From positions 1-6,284 of the forward strand of contig JAGVGS010000109.1 in NCBI GenBank assembly GCA_020057015.1: DNA of 6,284 nt, written 5' to 3'. The translations under genes and the position numbers were made by a program. The notes under the pieces were generated by a model that did no database searches, was not told the origin of the DNA, and saw nothing but the letters and a program-made list of their open reading frames with translations. This DNA comes from Candidatus Omnitrophota bacterium (GTDB taxonomy: Bacteria; Omnitrophota; Gorgyraeia; Aquiviventales; Aquiviventaceae). Shown one piece after another: positions 5,311 to 6,284 of this stretch (positions are counted from its first letter, which is position 1; every line of letters starts with the position of its first letter).

Positions 5311-6176
5311 GCAAGATCACGCAAGCGTTGGAAAAAGCCGCGCGCGAGCGGCTGCTGCATCGGGACGTGCGCCCCAACGCGCCGGCCACGGCCGTGACGA
5401 TGACCGTGCTGCCCACGCCCTCGCTGGGCGAGACGGCCCGCATGACCGATGTGCAGGTCGACCCGCACATCATCAGCCTGGCGGATACGAAATCGCCCAT
5501 CGCCGAGCAGTACCGTATCCTCAAGATGAACCTGCAGACGCAGGGAGGGCAGGCCAAGACGTTTGTCGTGACGAGTGCGCTGCGCGGCGAAGGCAAGTCG
5601 GTCACGAGCCTCAACCTGGCTGCGACCCTGGCGCGCGATGAGCGCCTCAAGGTGGTGCTGGTCGACGCGGATTTGCGCAAGAGCTCGGTGAACAAGTGGC
5701 TGGGCCTGGCTGAATCTGCCGAGGGCCTCTCCAACGCCTTGCAACACGGCGGGGTGCTCAACGGCACCCTCATTAGGCTAGCCTCGCCGGCGCTGACCAT
5801 TCTGCCCGCCGGCCCGGCCCCGGATGACCCGGCCTCGCTGCTGGAATCGGCGAACATGCGCCGGCTGCTGGCCACGCTGAAGCAGCAGTTCGACGTGATC
5901 ATCATCGACGCCCCGCCGGTGCTGTCGGTGGCGGACCCAGGCATCTTGGCTGCGCAGGCCGATGGCACGATCCTGGTCGTGCGCTCGGGCAAGACGCAGC
6001 GGCGCATCGTGATGCAGGCGCAGTCGCAGCTGCAGCAAATGCGCGCCAATCTCATCGGGTGTGTGCTGACGCACGTGGAGTACTACATGCCCAGCTATTA
6101 CCAGCAGTACTATACGACCGAGCGGCAAGCGAGCAAAGGGACGGGCCATGGGCAAGCCTCCCCGCTGGCGAACTAA
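5307..6176 (+). CDS. BY-type tyrosine autokinase of exopolysaccharide synthesis (CpsD/XrtA type)
   Basis: This 289-residue cytoplasmic kinase autophosphorylates on C-terminal tyrosines and cycles with the chain-length protein to control polymerisation and export. AAGGAG (5294-5299) sits 7 nt before ATG 5307. The N-terminus MSKITQALEKAARER is the conserved opening of the XrtA-type kinase family (TIGR03018-like). EQYRILKMNLQ (67-77) is the BY-kinase segment preceding the nucleotide fold. Walker A is SALRGEGKSVTS (90-101, K97), Walker A' is VVLVDADLRK (116-125, D120, D122), and Walker B is VIIIDAPPV (197-205, D201). The C-terminus carries the tyrosine cluster YYMPSYYQQYY (259-269; Y259, 260, 264, 265, 268, 269), followed by a polar 20-residue tail. 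All catalytic residues are present, so it should be active. No transmembrane segments are seen, in line with needing the separate Wzz partner. A MinD/ParA-type ATPase is excluded by the tyrosine tail and context. Confidence 0.93.
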   Translation: MSKITQALEKAARERLLHRDVRPNAPATAVTMTVLPTPSLGETARMTDVQVDPHIISLADTKSPIAEQYRILKMNLQTQGGQAKTFVVTSALRGEGKSVTSLNLAATLARDERLKVVLVDADLRKSSVNKWLGLAESAEGLSNALQHGGVLNGTLIRLASPALTILPAGPAPDDPASLLESANMRRLLATLKQQFDVIIIDAPPVLSVADPGILAAQADGTILVVRSGKTQRRIVMQAQSQLQQMRANLIGCVLTHVEYYMPSYYQQYYTTERQASKGTGHGQASPLAN

Positions 6177-6284
6177 CGACCTGCCTTGGCGGCCACCGGT
6201 CCCAGGCTCGAAGCCTCGCGGCGTCAGCCGCCCGCTGGCTTGGCTGATGCTGCGCGAGACGCGGCGCACCGGCCGGCCGCAGCC
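6148..6284 (+). CDS. Possible start of the next operon gene, function unknown (3'-truncated)
   Basis: From ATG 6148 a frame stays open to the window end (45 complete codons). AGGGA (6137-6141) lies 6 nt upstream. It would overlap the kinase gene by 29 nt, as is common for coupled genes. The visible N-terminus, beginning MGKPPRWRTNDLPWRPPVPG, is rich in Arg, Pro and Trp with no recognisable domain or clear signal peptide; ATG 6247 is an alternative in-frame start. Such composition can also arise by chance in GC-rich DNA, and the kinase frame is also open again after its stop from 6177. Its position suggests a further exopolysaccharide or XrtA-locus gene, but nothing in the visible residues identifies one. 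Confidence 0.4.
   Translation, partial: MGKPPRWRTNDLPWRPPVPGSKPRGVSRPLAWLMLRETRRTGRPQ

Noticed and set aside
6059..6247. 62-codon plus-strand frame overlapping the kinase 3' end
   Set aside because: Lies mostly inside the kinase gene in another frame, has no domain, and ends without recognisable features.

Overview
The window reads as a chromosomal piece of a GC-rich Gram-negative bacterium. It carries the front end of an exopolysaccharide synthesis/export operon of the type linked to exosortase A (XrtA/PEP-CTERM) systems. Gram-negative is inferred from an outer-membrane polysaccharide export protein (PES + SLBB domains) paired with a separate Wzz-type protein and a BY-kinase. The phylum cannot be fixed from sequence alone; Nitrospirota or a deltaproteobacterial-type lineage would fit, but that is a guess.

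Layout. (1) Positions 2-1339 hold the 3' part of a secreted, modular surface protein: Gly/Pro linker, DNRLRE-type beta-sandwich, fibronectin-III-like domain, and a C-terminal type I dockerin with two calcium loops. A 15-bp perfect hairpin follows its stop codon. (2) Positions 1340-1783 are a 444-bp non-coding, distinctly more AT-rich region full of symmetrical sequence. It has a 25-bp palindrome, several smaller palindromes, five copies of a TAGGACWG-like octamer, and a good sigma-54 (-24/-12) promoter candidate pointing into the operon. (3) From about 1790 five tightly packed plus-strand genes follow: a 70-72-residue MerR-type DNA-binding protein, a PES/SLBB polysaccharide export protein, a Wzz/GNVR chain-length protein, an ExeA/GspA-like AAA ATPase of the XrtA-locus type, and a BY-type tyrosine autokinase with a C-terminal tyrosine cluster. 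Spacings are 13, 13, 18 and -4 nt, each start has a Shine-Dalgarno sequence, and no terminator is visible between them, so they most likely form one transcript. A sixth reading frame may start at 6148 and run off the window.

How they work together (family knowledge plus inference). The chain-length protein in the inner membrane activates the tyrosine kinase. The kinase's phosphorylation cycle sets polymer length, and the PES/SLBB protein forms the envelope export channel. The AAA ATPase is a conserved but functionally undefined companion in XrtA loci. Control probably acts through sigma-54 and an enhancer-binding protein, which agrees with the known presence of PrsK/PrsR-type sigma-54 regulators in XrtA loci. 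The small HTH protein and the repeated octamers suggest a second, local layer of control. The most rewarding part of the window for new biology is the regulatory region 1440-1790.
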